Counted from the stretch's first letter, positions 13,938 to 26,690 are shown. The stretch: DNA of 64,000 nt from Isoetes taiwanensis (GCA_021234155.1 JAJEKV010000032.1:16064407-16128406), one strand, 5' to 3'. Notes: generated by a model not told the origin, from the sequence alone. Translations and numbers: made by a program.

Positions 13938-14225
13938 TGATTGACACGCCAACCTACCAAAAAGCACCTTAAACGTCGCCTTTTAGGGTTCTTAGATTTT
14001 CTAGAACAATATCCCACGTGCCGGTGATCATGAAAGTCCATAGGTATATATGTATGTTTCTCCCTCTCTGTAAGCTTTATGGCAACATGCGGCTACCTGG
14101 ACGCCGCCGTCACCGCCCTGCCCACGGGGACTGGTGATTGATGGAGAAGTGATTAGGTACGTTCCTATGTGGTGCCTTTGCCGAAGGAGGAAGGTAGATA
14201 GGAATTTTTTTATTTTCAAATGAAC
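13938..14225 (+). promoter_or_regulatory. Promoter-like repeat segment (CCCACGTGCC and TATA), copy A
   Basis: Four diverged copies of this segment exist in the window: here, 26,365-26,690, 38,120-38,400 and, inverted, 45,120-45,400. Each has a TTTAGGGTT..TTAG stretch followed by an ATATCCCAC word. Here and at 38,170 the word is extended to CCCACGTGCC, which contains the ACGT core of plant G-box elements. A TATATAT stretch lies about 35 bp downstream here, and a similar spacing is seen in copy B. This is consistent with an old LTR-type promoter. Activity is inferred only from sequence. Confidence 0.4.
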
Positions 14226-17200
14226 AATGAAGGTCAATATGGGCCTTTTCAAAAAAAAAAAAAAATTCCACAAGGAATCTTTTTTGATGCTCTACAAGAT
14301 GGGAGAATCATTTTGCAAAAGGAGCACTTGATTTTTTACTAAAAAAAGAGAGTGAAATTCTGGCGATGCAAGTGTTGGTGGGAAGACGGCAAAATGGTGG
14401 TGACATGGCATTATAAAGTGACAGCGCCGCTAAGGTGGCAAAAATCCACTTTTCTAGTCAAAAACTTTGCAAAGTGGAGATGATGTGGACGACATAAAGA
14501 ATACGTGGAAGCACTTGGGGATGATGTGGCATCATGGGATGATGACATGTCCCAAATTGCCAAGTAAATTTGTTACAAATCCCCAAAAATGAAACAAATG
14601 AAGCTACCAATATGGGTCTTTTTCAGTGCACCAAGGAATCTTTTTGATGCCTCTACATGATGGGGAGGAACCACTTTGCAAAAAAAGAGCACTTGATTTT
14701 ACTAAAAGAGAGTGAAATTCTTAAGGATGTGGCAAGTTGGTGGGGGCGACAGCAAATGGGTGGTGACATGGCTTACGAAGGTCAAGTAAGGTGCAAAATT
14801 GAATTTTTCTTGTACAAACCCTATGAAGTGGAGATGATGTGGACACATGTATGATGATGTGGAAGCACTTGGGATGATGTGGCATCATGGGATGACATAC
14901 GTCATGACTTTACTCAGTCAAAAATTTTCGAAAAGATAAGTTTTGTGGTAGGTGACATCGTATTATTATGATGACATGTGATGGTATTTGGCATTCTTGA
15001 GGATGATGTGGACTTTGGCAAACCAATTTGGCACCAGTGCATATACCAATAGATCTTTTATGCAACAGCTCTGGATAATTTACATTTTTCCATACTTGTT
15101 TGAAGAAAATGTGCACTTTCTCTAGCTTAGCTTTTAGGAGAGAGATGGTTTAGAACATGGAAATAGCCAAACTTGGTGGATTTTTGCTTTTCTCCAAGGT
15201 GGTGAATGTATGATGGAGGCGTGATGGCGATGTTTAAAGACGCGAAGTATAAATCGCTGCATGGTGTTCATGAATGGATTGAGGTGATAATGCCATGTGA
15301 GAAGCCTTGGAAAATGAACCATGCCAAAATGGATTGAACCCAGCCACATACCAAAGAAACTTGAGAGGTCTTCAAACTCAATCTTGAGGGGTCTTCCAAT
15401 TCTAAACTCAAGTTCACTTGGTTGAATCTTATCCTCTTTGCTACACTTTACAATTGGGTCCTTCCCGTGGTTCTTCAACAAAAGTGCTGTAACTCAGGAT
15501 TCTGATGAGCCCAAACCTCAGCCTTTGTAACGTGATATATTAGCTCAAATATAGACAAAACGTGCAAATTGTGCTAATTAAGTTTTCCATACGCCAAAAT
15601 ATGGGCGTGCCATTACTTATGTCTTCTGAGTTCTTCAATGCAAAATGTTTTCAAAAATCAATGGTACATTGGTTCATGCAACACATGTCAAGCAAAAAGG
15701 TTTAGCTTAGAATGTGAAGTGCGCCATGGCTCTATGTGCTATAAAAAATGTAGCAAAGAAGGCCCAAATCTTTCCTTAAACATGCCAAGATAAAACCATA
15801 GCCACAAAAAACAAAAAATTACCAATGGATTGGGCAAGATTTGACCTAAAAATGAGGGGGCTTTTGTTATAGATGAATTCTCTCAAGGCTTTCTGAAGAT
15901 ATCAATCAGCTTACTCCTCAGTAGTATCGCCTAACACTCGACGACCGGTTCAAAAATTACCTTCTTGCCCCATGAATTAGCTATCTTGAAGGAAGTGACT
16001 AGGCATCGCTACGGGACGGGTGGGGCTAGAGGGGGGGAGGAGGGGAGGAAGTTAGATAGGATTTTTTTTTCAAATTTTGTCGACAAATCCCAAGAAACCT
16101 AACAATGAAGGTCAATATGGGTCTTTTTCAAAAAAAAAAAAAAAATATCCACAAGGAATCTTTTGATGCTCTACAAGATGGAGAATCATTTTGGCAAAAA
16201 AAAGTTAATTTGATTTTTTTTACCAAAAAAGAGAGTGAAATTTTATGATGTGGCAAGTTGGTGGGGCGATTTGGCAAATGGGTGGTGACATGGCATTGCG
16301 AAGATGAAGTGTCAAGTAAGGTGGCAAAATGACTTTTTCTAGTCAAAACTTTTATGAAGTGGAGATGATGGGGATGACATGTGTATGATGATGTGGAAGC
16401 ACTTGGGGATGATGTGGCATCATGGGATGATGACATGTCATCTAAGGTATCAAGATGACTTTACTTAGGTCAAAATTTTGAAAAGATAAAGTTTTGGTAG
16501 GTATCACACGTATGATGACATGGATGTGCTTAGTGGTGATGAGGATGGCATTTGGCATTCTTTTGGATGATGTGGACACTTAAGCAAACTAATTTGGGCA
16601 CTCAGTGCATATACCAATAGATCTTTTATGCAATGGCTTTGGATTATTTACTTTTCCATACTTGTTTGAAGAAAATGTAGCACTTCTCTAGCTTAGCTTT
16701 TAGAGAGAGAAGATGGTTTTTTGAACATGGAAATAGCCAAACTTGGTGGGATTTTTTGCTTTTCTCAAAGGTGGTGAATGTATGATGGGAGTGGGACATA
16801 TATGGGGCTAGGGAAATGATGATGAGGCATGAAGGTGAATTATGAATCTTGTATGGTGTTCATGGATGGGATTGAGTTGATAGGATCATGTGAGAAGCCT
16901 TGGAAAATAGAACTCATGCCAAAATGATTTGAACTAGCCACATACCAAAGAAACTTGAGATGTCTTCCAAACTTCAATCTTGAGGGGTCTTCCAATCTCT
17001 AAACTCATGGTTGAATCTTATCCTCTTTAAGTTACACTTGTATGATATCCAATGAATGTCCTTCCGTATTCTTCAACAAAAGTTTCAAAGATGGGGAGTC
17101 TTCAAATCCTATCTCTTGCACACATATATTAGTCAAATATTAGACAAAAATGTGCAACAGTGAAGTAATTGCTCTCTTATGGGTCAATATGGGGTCTTTT

Positions 17201-18414
17201 TTCAAAAAAAAAAAATCACAAAAATCTTTTTGATGCTCTACAAGATGGGAGAATCATTTTGCAAAAAAGAGCACTTGATTTTTTTACCAAAAAGAGAGTG
17301 AAATTTTATGATGGGCAAGCTGGTGGGGCTGATTAGGCAAAATGGGTGGTGACATGGCATGAAGTGTCAAGTAAGGTGGCAAAATGACTTTTTCTAGTCA
17401 AAACTTTTATGAAGTGGAGATGATGTGATGACATGCAAATGATGATGTGGAAGCACTTGGGATGATGATGCATCATGGATGATGACATGTCATCTAAGGT
17501 ATCAAGATGACTTTATTTGGGTCAAAATTTTGAAAGATAAGTTTTGGTGGTAGGTGACACGTGTATGATGACATGGATGTGCTTAGGTGGTGATGAGGAT
17601 GGTATTTGGCATTCTTGAGGATGATGATGGACAATTTGGCAACCAATTTTAAGCACTAGTGCATATACCAATAGATCTTTATGCAATGGCTTGGATTATT
17701 TTTATTTTCCATAATTTGTTTGAAGAAAAAAATGTGCACTTTCTCTCTCAAGCTTAGCTTTGAGAGAGAAGATGGTTTTAATACATGGAAATAGCCAAAC
17801 GGTGGGATTTTTTTTCTTTTCTCAAAGATGGTGAATGTATGATGGGAGGTGATGCATATATGGGTTAGGAAAAATGATGATGAGGCATGAAGATGAGCGC
17901 CATGAATCTTATATGGTGTTCATGGATGGGATTGAGTTGATAGGATCAGGTGAGAAGCCTTGGAGAATAGAACTCATGCCAAAATGATTTGGAAGTAGCC
18001 ACATACCAAAAGAAACATGAGAGGTCTTCCAAACTTCAATCTTGAGAGGGGTCTTCCAATCTCTAAACTCAAGTTCACTTTTAAGCTACACTTGTATGAT
18101 ATCCAATGAATGTCCTTCCCGTGGTTCTTCAACAAAAGTGTCAATTTGTGATCTTCAAAAGATGGGAGTCTTCAACTTCTAGCTCTTGCACACATATATT
18201 AGTCAAATATTAGACAAAAAATGTGCAAAATGTGCGACCATTGTTTCTATGTCACAAAATGTGGCAAAGAATACTTGATGTCTTCCCGAGTTCTTCAATG
18301 CAAAATGTTTTCAAAATCAATGGTACATTGGCTCATGCACATGTCAAGCAAAAAGGTTAGCTAGGAATGTGATGTGTGCCATGGCTCTTCTCAGGCTACA
18401 AAAAATGTGGGCGT
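14225..18414 (+). repeat. Array of GATGATGTGG-rich unit, copy A
   Basis: Four units begin with GGTCAATATGGG, TTTTTCA and a poly(A) run of 10-15: at about 14,230, at 14,610 (where the poly(A) is lost), at 16,110 and at 17,185. A full unit then has CTACAAGATGG..AATCATTTTG, a GAGCACTTGATTTT segment, repeats of GATGATGTGG and GACATGGCA words, TATACCAATAGATCTTT, CTTAGCTTTTAGAGAGAGAAG, ACATACCAAAGAAAC and TCTTCAACAAAAGT. Units differ in length (about 0.37, 1.5, 1.1 and over 1.2 kb) through truncation and indels. Short open frames inside (such as 16,128-16,436 minus) reflect the repeated words. The last unit continues beyond the LINE insertion at 20,282. Confidence 0.8.
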
Positions 18415-20281
18415 TAATCTTTTTTTTTTTTTTTTTTTTTTTGAAGGATAAAGAATTTTCCATTTATAGGTAACTATTACACAAAATTTTATAGTATAGA
18501 CACCCTCCCTAACAAGTTTGAAGAGGGATAGCTACAAAGCCCTTTTGGACCGAGAGATGTAAATGCCTTCTTCTTAAGGTGGTAGTTTGATGAAGGTCTC
18601 CCAAACAAGGGAGACATCATCTTCGACCACACACTTGAACTTTCTAAGCTTCTAAGGAGCATGTGCGATTTTTGTGGCTGTAGTATATGCTTCTTTGCCT
18701 AGGAGTGAAAGAATCGTGCCTTTTCCATATGACCCATAATGCCCATGATCCATTAACATGAAAAGCTTTGCATTTTGAGACTCCGCCATTCTAATCGATA
18801 TCTACCTAGAAGGAGATCATTGGTCCCCAAGGTAATGTTGAACATATCCATGCACCACACCACTACACAACTTGGTGTCAGGGCACTCCGCTAAGCAAGG
18901 TTCCGCAGACTCTTCCTCCATCTTGGTACAATGGACATGAGGGCCTAGGCTTCACGCCTTTGAATTTGATACCCTTCCTCGCTTACCATAGGAGCCCTAT
19001 GAATTATTTTGGTTATAAAAAAGAATTCACCTCTGGAGAGAGAAGTTTTATCCATACACCCTCCAAATTTCTTCACCGTGGTGTCGCTGACTTGCACATT
19101 CCATTGAGCTGGGTAGCAATAAAGTACCTTTTGTCTTCGACGCTATATGTCATTTCACAAATGACCCCTACCAAGAAGATTGATCGAGAACCCAAGGTTT
19201 CTTACCGTGCTATTTATGTGGTTTGGAAGGCTTATCGTCAATACATCCCACATTGTTTTGTCGTTATTCGAGGTCAATTTCCGCTTGAATACCATCCATT
19301 CCGTTAATCGACCACCTTCATACCACATTGCACATGAACCAATGCCACGCCTGATCCATCTTCTCACCACTTTTGATGTCACCAAAAGGCCAAAGGACCA
19401 TTCTTATTATAGTTGATCGAATCCACCATGGTGGAGTAGTACTGGCCGCATTACCATCGATATTCATGTGGAAGAGCTTTTTCACCACGTCCCCACACCT
19501 TAAATGAGACCTCTTAAGAACTGAGGCCCTGGAACTTGGTTTCAAGCCATAAAATAGAGACCATGGAAGAGATACTTTTAGCTTGATATTCTTTAGCATG
19601 TGCAGAGAAACATATGGCCTCATGCTGGCGAGTTGGAGGCCCGGGACTTCGTTTTCTCCTCTAAAATATTCCACATGCTTTTATGGTTAGTATTTTGCTT
19701 TGTAGGGCTAAGCGTCAATCATGCCTATTCCCCCTTTCCTTATCTTTTTTACATTTCCACCATGCTATTTTCACTTTAGTGCTCTTCCTCGCTTCCTCCC
19801 ACAATAAAGTTTCTAATGTCCCTTCCATTTCTTTTTTGGCTTTCTCCTCGTGGGGGCTATGAGGAGAGATGACATAGATGTGCTGGGCTGCGACAAAGAC
19901 ATGCTTCACTACTACTATCCCCGCCACCAATGATAGTTTTTTGCGACTTTCCACCAATAGATAGCCTTTAATCCCAGCATCGGTACTTTTAATTCCCACT
20001 GATTCCAAGAAGGTTAGAATACTCCCATCTTTTTATGATTTTCCACGAGGGCCTAAAACACTGGATGTGGTCCTTCCCAAAACATTATACAGCATTTCTT
20101 CCAGCTTGATGAGACATCCGAGGCTAAGGAGAAAGTATCAACAACCTGATCGGCATTCTTTTGTTTGCCTCTAGAAAAAAAGAGTCATTCAGATATTGAT
20201 TGCATATCTCACAGATCCATCCCCATTTGAAGACCTTTACTAGACCATCCCCCGAGGCCCTCAGAAAATAGTCATGGAGTG
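18415..20281 (-). mobile_element. 5'-truncated LINE (non-LTR retrotransposon)
   Basis: On the plus strand the insert opens with 23 T (18,420-18,442), the reverse complement of a poly(A) tail, so the element lies on the minus strand. Its coding remnant at 20,008-19,715 reads RKKLSLVAG, VVKHVFVAA, LETLLWEE and KVKIAWWKC. This order matches the region after the RT fingers in plant LINE ORF2 (KLSLAGR..V...VL.A......FLW.......VAW). Further 3', near 18,950-18,880, a Cys-rich HCTKMEEESAEPCLAECP segment resembles the zf-RVT finger. The YADD part of RT and the endonuclease are missing, so it is 5' truncated, and stops break the frame. The insertion interrupts the array unit between AAAAATGTGGGCG and GCCCAAATCTTCC. 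These are contiguous, apart from a few bases, near 15,755, 28,215 and 29,720. Confidence 0.8.
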
Positions 20282-21559
20282 CAAGGCCCAAATCTTCCTT
20301 AAAATGCCAAGATAAAACCATAGCCACAAAACAAAAAATTAACATGGATTAGGCAAGATTTGGACCCCAAACAGAAGGGGCTTCGTTATGTATGAATTCA
20401 AGGCTTTCTGAAGATATCAATCTATTCATCTCGTTAATCGCCTAACACTGACGATCGTTTCAAAATTACCTTCTTTGCCTCATGAATTAGCATTCTTGAA
20501 GCAAATCTTGAAGAAATTTGTTTCTACATTTTATCATGTGCACGGCGGCTCAAGAGCTCTGGATTTCTTGCAAGAAGTGTTGTAACAGATCCAATAAAAT
20601 GAAAATTTGAACTCTGGTGTATTTGCACTTAAAGTTGAAAACCTAAGCTAAACTAGTGATTTAGGTGAAAGTCTTGTTGAAGCATGGCCCCGGCTTGTAG
20701 ACTCACTTTTAAGTATAAAAATAGTGTGCTTCAAGATTTTAGGAAATATTGCATTAAAAAAAAAAAAAAAACCCCTCTAAAAAAGAGCAAATTATCATTG
20801 TTTTGGAAAACTTAAAAGTCTCTGCACGAGTCGACTTATATCATGATGCAATCCTTAAAAATATTGCAAGAAGATATCCACAAAATACATATTACTATTT
20901 TCTTAGTTGCACTAGTTTTTGTAGAATTTTCCATCAAAAATCATGATTCCTTTGAGCATATTTGCACCTCTTTTGTTGGTAACATCTAATGCACACTAGT
21001 TGCGGTGAGTTGTCGAGTTGACGGAAATGTCGGGTTAAAGAAGGTCACATTTGTTTGAGTTAATAAAATTTGCCATCGGTTAGCTTTTAGGATACCGCTT
21101 GCAAAAATAAAGATTTTTTGAGCCTATTTTAAATGATTTTTGTGGAAACAACTGATGTACTAGTTTGCGATCTCAAAGTTAATGCAAAGCCGCCAAAAGT
21201 AAAAACTCATCAATATTTCATCTCAGAAAATTAGTATGTCGGGCTCGAGCATTGATCAAGTTTTCACTTGGTTAGATTTGGTAAATTTGAGAGTGTTCTC
21301 ATATATTTTCTTGCATCAAACTTTTGAGCATAGATTCTTTTATACGCCAGCATCTTTTTAATTGCAATTGCATTAAAATTTGATTATAGAGCAAATGGTA
21401 TAACTTTTAATCGAGGTCACATTTTTTCTTTGTCTTGGAAAAGCACTTCAACTCAAAATTTGACCTTTTTTTGCAATCTTTTGCTCGAGTTGTTGTCTCA
21501 AGCAACCTCGAGGTTTGAACCACTCCAGGTTGTAAAGCTTTTACAGAATACCTTCAACA
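20282..21559 (+). repeat. LTR-like tail ending CCTTCAACA, copy A
   Basis: Matches 29,850-31,031 over about 1.2 kb. After the array unit resumes (AAATCTTCCTTAAAATGCC), the tail includes a poly(A) run of 15 at 20,756 and ends with GAGGTTTGAACCACTCCAGG, AATACCTTCAACA. The same terminal block (GAGGTTCTAAACCACCGAGG..CCTTCAACA) closes the direct repeats at 42,349 and 46,560 and occurs at 34,249-34,257. It therefore probably represents the 3' end of an LTR family. The LTR start was not defined. Confidence 0.6.
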
Positions 21560-21569
21560 TTTTCCAAAG

Positions 21570-22110
21570 ATCAAAGTTAGCAAGACCATTTTTTTCCTAG
21601 TAAAAATGCACCATTCATTCATGGCAATATGAAATTGTTAAAGTTCCATCAGCGGCCATTTCTAAGGTCCAAACCATCTCTCCTCTTTAGGAAACAAAGA
21701 TAGAGAGACAAAGTGCACCTAACATTTCGAAAAGGCAAAAATTAAAAATCACATCATATATATACATCACATGTCGCTTGTGAATCAAAAAATGTTTTTT
21801 ACTAGAAAAGAGCTATTTGCTACCGCTTTGCCACATCACCACCTTCGTCAGATTGCTATCACCAATCACCTACTTGCTGTCACCACATTCTTTGCCAAAT
21901 CATCCATCTTTAGCCATCTTTGCCTAAAACTAAAAAAGTTCTCATTTTCCAATTTTTTTTCAGACATAGATAGAGCATGAAAATGGTATAGGCTTTTTTT
22001 GGAAAGTTGAATGTGGCCATGTTTAGGACCTCGAAAATTATTTTGAATGTGTGCCACAATTGAAAAAAAAAACAAAAAACTCATAGGGTCAAAGTAAGGA
22101 ATTTGCCATT
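21570..22110 (-). repeat. Inverted copy of the 31,780-32,530 repeat
   Basis: The reverse complement of this segment aligns with 31,780-32,530. The shared words include AGGCAAAGATGGCTAAAGATGG, TTGGACCTTAGAAATGG and TGATGGAACTTTAA, in the same order. It is related to the GATGATGTGG unit family through its poly(A) and gene-free structure. The two arms flank block B and could support inversion between them. A run of T near 21,950 and TATATATA near 21,757 are the only other features. Confidence 0.55.
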
Positions 22111-23790
22111 GACTTTTTACATAACAAGTTTAGTGGTTTTGATGAAAAAGTATTATTGACAATTTGCCATTCCTTGGAGTGTATTTGTTAACTTCCCAAA
22201 CATGTGAAGTTCCTAAAAGGAGGACCATTATGGACTGGGAAACAAGCTTTCAACCATGACATTTTCACGGCATTGAATCATTTTTATTATGTATGGAGAA
22301 GTTGTGATACAATCCCCGAGCTTCAATGTCAAGAATCTTCCAATTGCTGAGGATGGCATAATTAGGTGTTTTAATACCGAGATAAGATGGATTTTGCAAT
22401 TCAATACACCTTAATCGTGATCATTTATTTAGATTCCTAGCAATCCAAAAACATTGAGTTAAGTGCTCTCCTCTTTTATCGCAATAATCAAGAGGAGCAT
22501 GAAAAGAATTCTCTCGATTTCATTTTAGGATTCTTCAAGAAAGGAAGGCAAATAGCAATAAACTCCATCATTATGGTCTCCATTTAGTAGGGATTTTAAT
22601 GGAGACACACTGTATATATTTATTCGCTAACTGCAAGCTTAGGCAGAAGTATACCGCTATCGCTTCACGTAAACTGCACTAAAAGAGAGTTCCCAAAATG
22701 GGTTGAAGCATTATTAGTTTTGACAGATTATGCCCTTGTTGGAAATATTTCAAGAGAATCACTAGTTCCAAATAATTTTGAAGTGTCTAAAGGAGAAGCA
22801 TTATAGCTATAACCGAAGTGGAAAGCCAAAGATGACACTTCCCATGGCATTTCAAGGCCGTTTATCTTGTAAATGAAAAGTTCTAATGAACAAAGGCGAA
22901 GCTCTTTGAATCAATAAGAATCTTCTACCGGGCTGAAAGAGAGCATAATTAGTGTTCCAAAAGGAATTAGGAGTAGAACTGCAATGAAACGCCCTGACCA
23001 TGTCCAAAATGGTCATTAAATCGGCTATCGCCATAATGGATTTTAGCCCTGAATTTGAAGGTGCTTTTAAGTTATTAGCAAATGGATTTTAGCGCTTGTC
23101 TTATATTGTCTCATGATGTAATGTATATGTCGCCCATTTCTTTTCGAGAATTTGATATTTGCATGTTGAAGTATGACATAATATTCTCGCTTCCCATAAG
23201 TTGGGAACTCGGCAGTATTCTCGCTTTTGGTGAGGTCGAGTCGCCCACACATAACATTCCTTCCTTTTTTTGAACCATTGAATTTTAATGACAAAACCAG
23301 CAATCACGCCCACATAAATACAAATTTCTGATGTTGTGCTGCAATGATTTATCTCATATTTCTTCGAGGGAGAAGGTCGAAGGTTTTGTTAGGCGCTTTG
23401 GAGATTTGGCTGCGCTCATCTCCCCAAGTTCTTCTAAGCCTCGGCTTTGGTCAGCCTCCATCTCCAAGTTCTTCTTCAATTGCAACTATGTCCAAGGTAC
23501 TTCCGGCTTCTACATGCACATTTGAGGGGAACGAGTTTCCATTTTGCGCACTGTGAGGGTCCATAATGACATCACTACACAAGCTTTGGGCAATATGACT
23601 ATGGACAATATTCGTGATCATCGACAAGTCGCTTAACCGAGAGCACCTCAGTTCGGCTGTAAGGCGATGTGGAGTTCCAAGTATTTGGGAAGATGTCCGG
23701 CCACTTGGTTCTCCGCTTGGAGATTAGAGCTCCAACTGTTTGTGTTGCATAGTCAAGTCGCCCGCCATGTTTTTGCAGTTTTTTTGGTTT
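22110..23790. other. Spacer between blocks A and B, with a dispersed repeat
   Basis: From about 22,170 to 22,830, words such as TTGTTAACTTCC, AAACATGTG, TTTTAATGGAGACACACT and TTTTGAAGTGTCTAAAGGAG recur. They match the 330-bp tandem repeat at 46,680-47,420, so this is a diverged member of that family. The rest (22,850-23,790) has short overlapping frames on both strands and a locally repeated ATCTCC.AAGTTCTTCT word at 23,430-23,480. No gene is recognised. Confidence 0.5.
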
Positions 23791-24239
23791 TTTAATCACG
23801 AATCTTTTACCGTAATTCATCTTCAACCGCTTTTACCTCGACATCTACCCTTTTCAGAAATGATGGGCATTGGTATTTTGAGGCTATGAAATGCCCATTA
23901 TAAACTTTTGCCTAAATGATTTCATACTCTTTTTGTTATCATGAAAAATACCGCAGTAAAACAATGATGTATAAAAACAAATGATGCGTGTACAATGCTC
24001 CCCTGACTATCTCAAAACTGCTTTTTGTTTTGACTGTTAAGCTTTGTTAATTGGCAGTTTTATGGTGTGGCAGCATCACATATGTACTTGTGTCTATGCC
24101 CTCATTGCTAAAACATAGTTGTAAGATACGATTTGAGGTCATGGTTTCTTTATCATTATATCCAAAGTAGTCTTGTGTAATGTATAACCACACTTTTAGG
24201 AATGCAATCAACGCAGCTATGCTTTTGTTTACTATCTTT

Positions 24240-25300
24240 AACAGCCCAATGCACCATCCTTATTTCTCAGGTACACAAGTCCGATTTCACTTTTAAGGAT
24301 TTGTTAAGTTAAGCAAAACGATGGCAACTTCAAGCATCGTGGGGATCAGAGGAATGGTGCATAATTGCAGAATCGTGATATGTAGATGACAATATAAATT
24401 GATCCGTGCAATTAAAGTTCCGAGTTACCGCATGAATGTTTTAAACGACAATATAGGGATGTCGCATTTAGTGAGCTTCGAGGAAACCTTAGGTTGAAGT
24501 TCACAGGATAGAGCCATGCGATTTGACACTCACCTCGTAAGAGCCTTTATAGAAGGGATGCTCGCAATTCAAAATGAGAGACCTAACATTGCAAAACCCA
24601 TGCAATACCAAAAATGACGCCAAGTTTGTTTCCAAGAACCGAAAGAGAACGAAGAGATGAAAAGGCACTTTACGGTCTCCGAGCAGGATGTCTTTCTTAT
24701 GTGGCAACGTAATTCCGGCCCGTATATATTTATGTCAGAAACATGTTAAGGTGTATATAATTGAATGGACCTGCGGAAGGGATCACTTGATAGCAGCAAA
24801 GAGTGACATTAAGATATCTTAAGGACAAATGAATGATGGAATTAGTTACAATACGAACTTAATTTGCGCATTTTGTGATGCGACGGGGAGGTGGACCCCT
24901 TTGATACAAGGAAGTCTACTGTATTTAATCTTCTTAGGAGGAGCACCAATTGCATGGAATGCAAAACAATCGCTATCGCTATGTCTAGCGCCGAAGCGTA
25001 ATATGCTTCACCTGCATTAGCTACCGATGAGGCGTTAGCCACGGTTTTGAAATTGAAGGCATCAATTCTGGAAGGGCCGGCGAATTACATTTGCAGATAA
25101 AACGGCATAGCTATGACTAAAGACCCTGCCTCTTCACGAAAAGGACTGCTATTATTGAGTTAGAACGCACTTTATCGATGCAAAGAAAAACGCAAATTAA
25201 GATGGTATGCGTGAACACCTCAAGTCAAGAAGCGTATTCCGCTAAAGCCTCTATCGAAGTGGTGCTCACATTAAGAATAAAAATTCAGTGCGCCGCGTCA
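24240..25300 (+). pseudogene. Ty1/copia RT-RNase H remnant, copy B
   Basis: Equivalent of 11,800-12,840. The GGAGCACCAATTGCATGGAA stretch encodes GAPIAWNAK at about 24,940-24,970, preceded by a damaged form of the TRKST block, and TATGACTAAAGACCCTGCC encodes the (A)MTKDP segment of the RNase H end. Upstream, GGATGTCTTTCTTATGTGGC at about 24,687 repeats the IGCLSYV block. Several frame breaks differ from those in copy A, so the two have decayed independently (or contain independent sequencing errors). Confidence 0.75.
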
Positions 25301-25330
25301 TAACATGAAGGCTGGGGAATTGTAGTGGAT

Positions 25331-26364
25331 TGTTCATGTTGGTGATTAATGAAGATAGCCTAGACAAAATCGAGGTTGCACATGATCTTTTAACCCAAAG
25401 GCTGGATATTCAAGGTTTAAAGCGATGGAAATTGTAATGTTAAAGGTTAAAGCGCTCTTAAGGTTAAAGGTTTCGGTTGTTACCAGCTTATTATGGGATA
25501 TATTCATCCCATATTGAATAGAAGAAGCTGCCCAGTGATATCAGTGGATCGGGATCGTCCGGCCATAGCCACGGGATCCTCGACGCGAAAATAAATGGCG
25601 AAGTATTCTTGCAATTGCATCATGTGAGATTATTTGGCAAGTGAACTGATGCGTATCAGCCTGCAATATCCAAGAGAAGGGATAAACTCTACCCCACGAA
25701 CGGGTCAATACCCATGCTAGAAATTCATCAGAGTAATATGTATGCTCATGCCAAAGGCTATGTGACAAGTGAATTTTGAATCAAACTTTAAGGATTTTGA
25801 ATAACAAACATCGATTATTGTGTTTGATCAATGCTTTGGGAGCGCTTAGGTCCCTATTGTTCTATGTGCAATTATTTCTTCTCATGGATAATAAGAGAAG
25901 ACCGCCTATATGTCTCACCAATTCAAAGGTAATTTGTCCCCAGAGTCTTGGTCACCACATACTTCCTCAGTATGCCGGTAATAAATTCAAGCTTCCGAGG
26001 ACCATGCATTTGCTTTTGAATATTAACCGTTGCCTAGTCTTCTAGCCCCTGGCTGCACTTTGTCATCCTAATGCACTTTGTCGATTTAATTCCAGCTTAC
26101 GTCAAATGTCTTAACAGCTCGATCTCTTGAAATCAAACCAAACTCCAGCCTTAAGAAGAGTAAGAGCCGCAACCTTCTTCTTGTCTTCCGGAGTAACGGT
26201 GGATTCCAAGGCGTTTCAAATCCTCTACCGGTTTCATCAAAAATCCTGAGACATTTTCCCCTTCATAAAATCCCGCTTTGCCAGCCTTGCCTGATCCGGT
26301 GGGATTTTTGCCTGACGAAATGCAATGCGCTTCGGCATGTATAAGGTCATTTCGAGCTCGCATG
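25331..26364 (+). repeat. Putative copia 3' LTR region, copy B
   Basis: Begins at TGTTCATGTTGGTGATTAAT after the purine-rich run GAAGGCTGGGGAATTGTAGT, the same junction as at 12,900 in copy A. It runs to the promoter-like segment that both blocks share. The right terminus is undefined. Confidence 0.45.
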
Positions 26365-26690
26365 ATTGACACGCCAATCCGCCAAAAGGCCTTCCTGAAC
26401 GCGGGCTCGCCTTTTAGGGTTCTTAGATTTTTCTAGAACAATATCCCACAGTCGTAGATCATGGAAAGTCCGGCAGGGTATATATATACGTTCTCGTTTC
26501 ATTATAAGAAATTTATCGCGGTTACTTTCACGGGATTCGGGCCATCGCCCCACATGCCCGGGTACCAATGGGATCGGTGATTGATGGAGAAGTGATTCAG
26601 GGTACTTCTGACCAAAGTAGTTTGATGGCTAGTAGATTGTTGTCCCAACTAGTTTTGTCCCGGTTTTTTTTATTTTTCAAAATGAACAAT
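26365..26690 (+). promoter_or_regulatory. Promoter-like repeat segment, copy B
   Basis: Same segment as 13,938-14,225: TTTTAGGGTTCTTAG, then ATATCCCAC and, 24 bp on, GGGTATATATATACG. The ACGT core present in copy A is lost here (CCCACAGTCG). A CACGGGATTCGGGC word shared with 38,255 follows. This is a probable transposon promoter relic. Confidence 0.4.

Larger units (their letters stand above)
11120..21665 (+). repeat. Composite repeat block, copy A
   Basis: This 10.5-kb block matches 23,790-31,130 segment by segment in the same order and orientation. It holds a copia RT/RNase H remnant, a putative copia LTR, a promoter-like segment, an array of a GATGATGTGG-rich unit, and a tail ending in CCTTCAACA. 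It is longer than copy B for three reasons: about 250 bp near 11,355-11,600 that B lacks, one additional array unit at about 16,095-17,170, and a 1.87-kb LINE insertion at 18,415-20,281. Divergence is largely indels. The arrangement suggests a segmental tandem duplication, or two insertions of the same nested element. Confidence 0.8.

Noticed and set aside
16128-16436. 102-codon Ser/His/Thr-rich minus frame as a low-complexity protein
   Set aside because: It is the reverse reading of GATGATGTGG-type repeat words and is not conserved as an open frame in the other array units.
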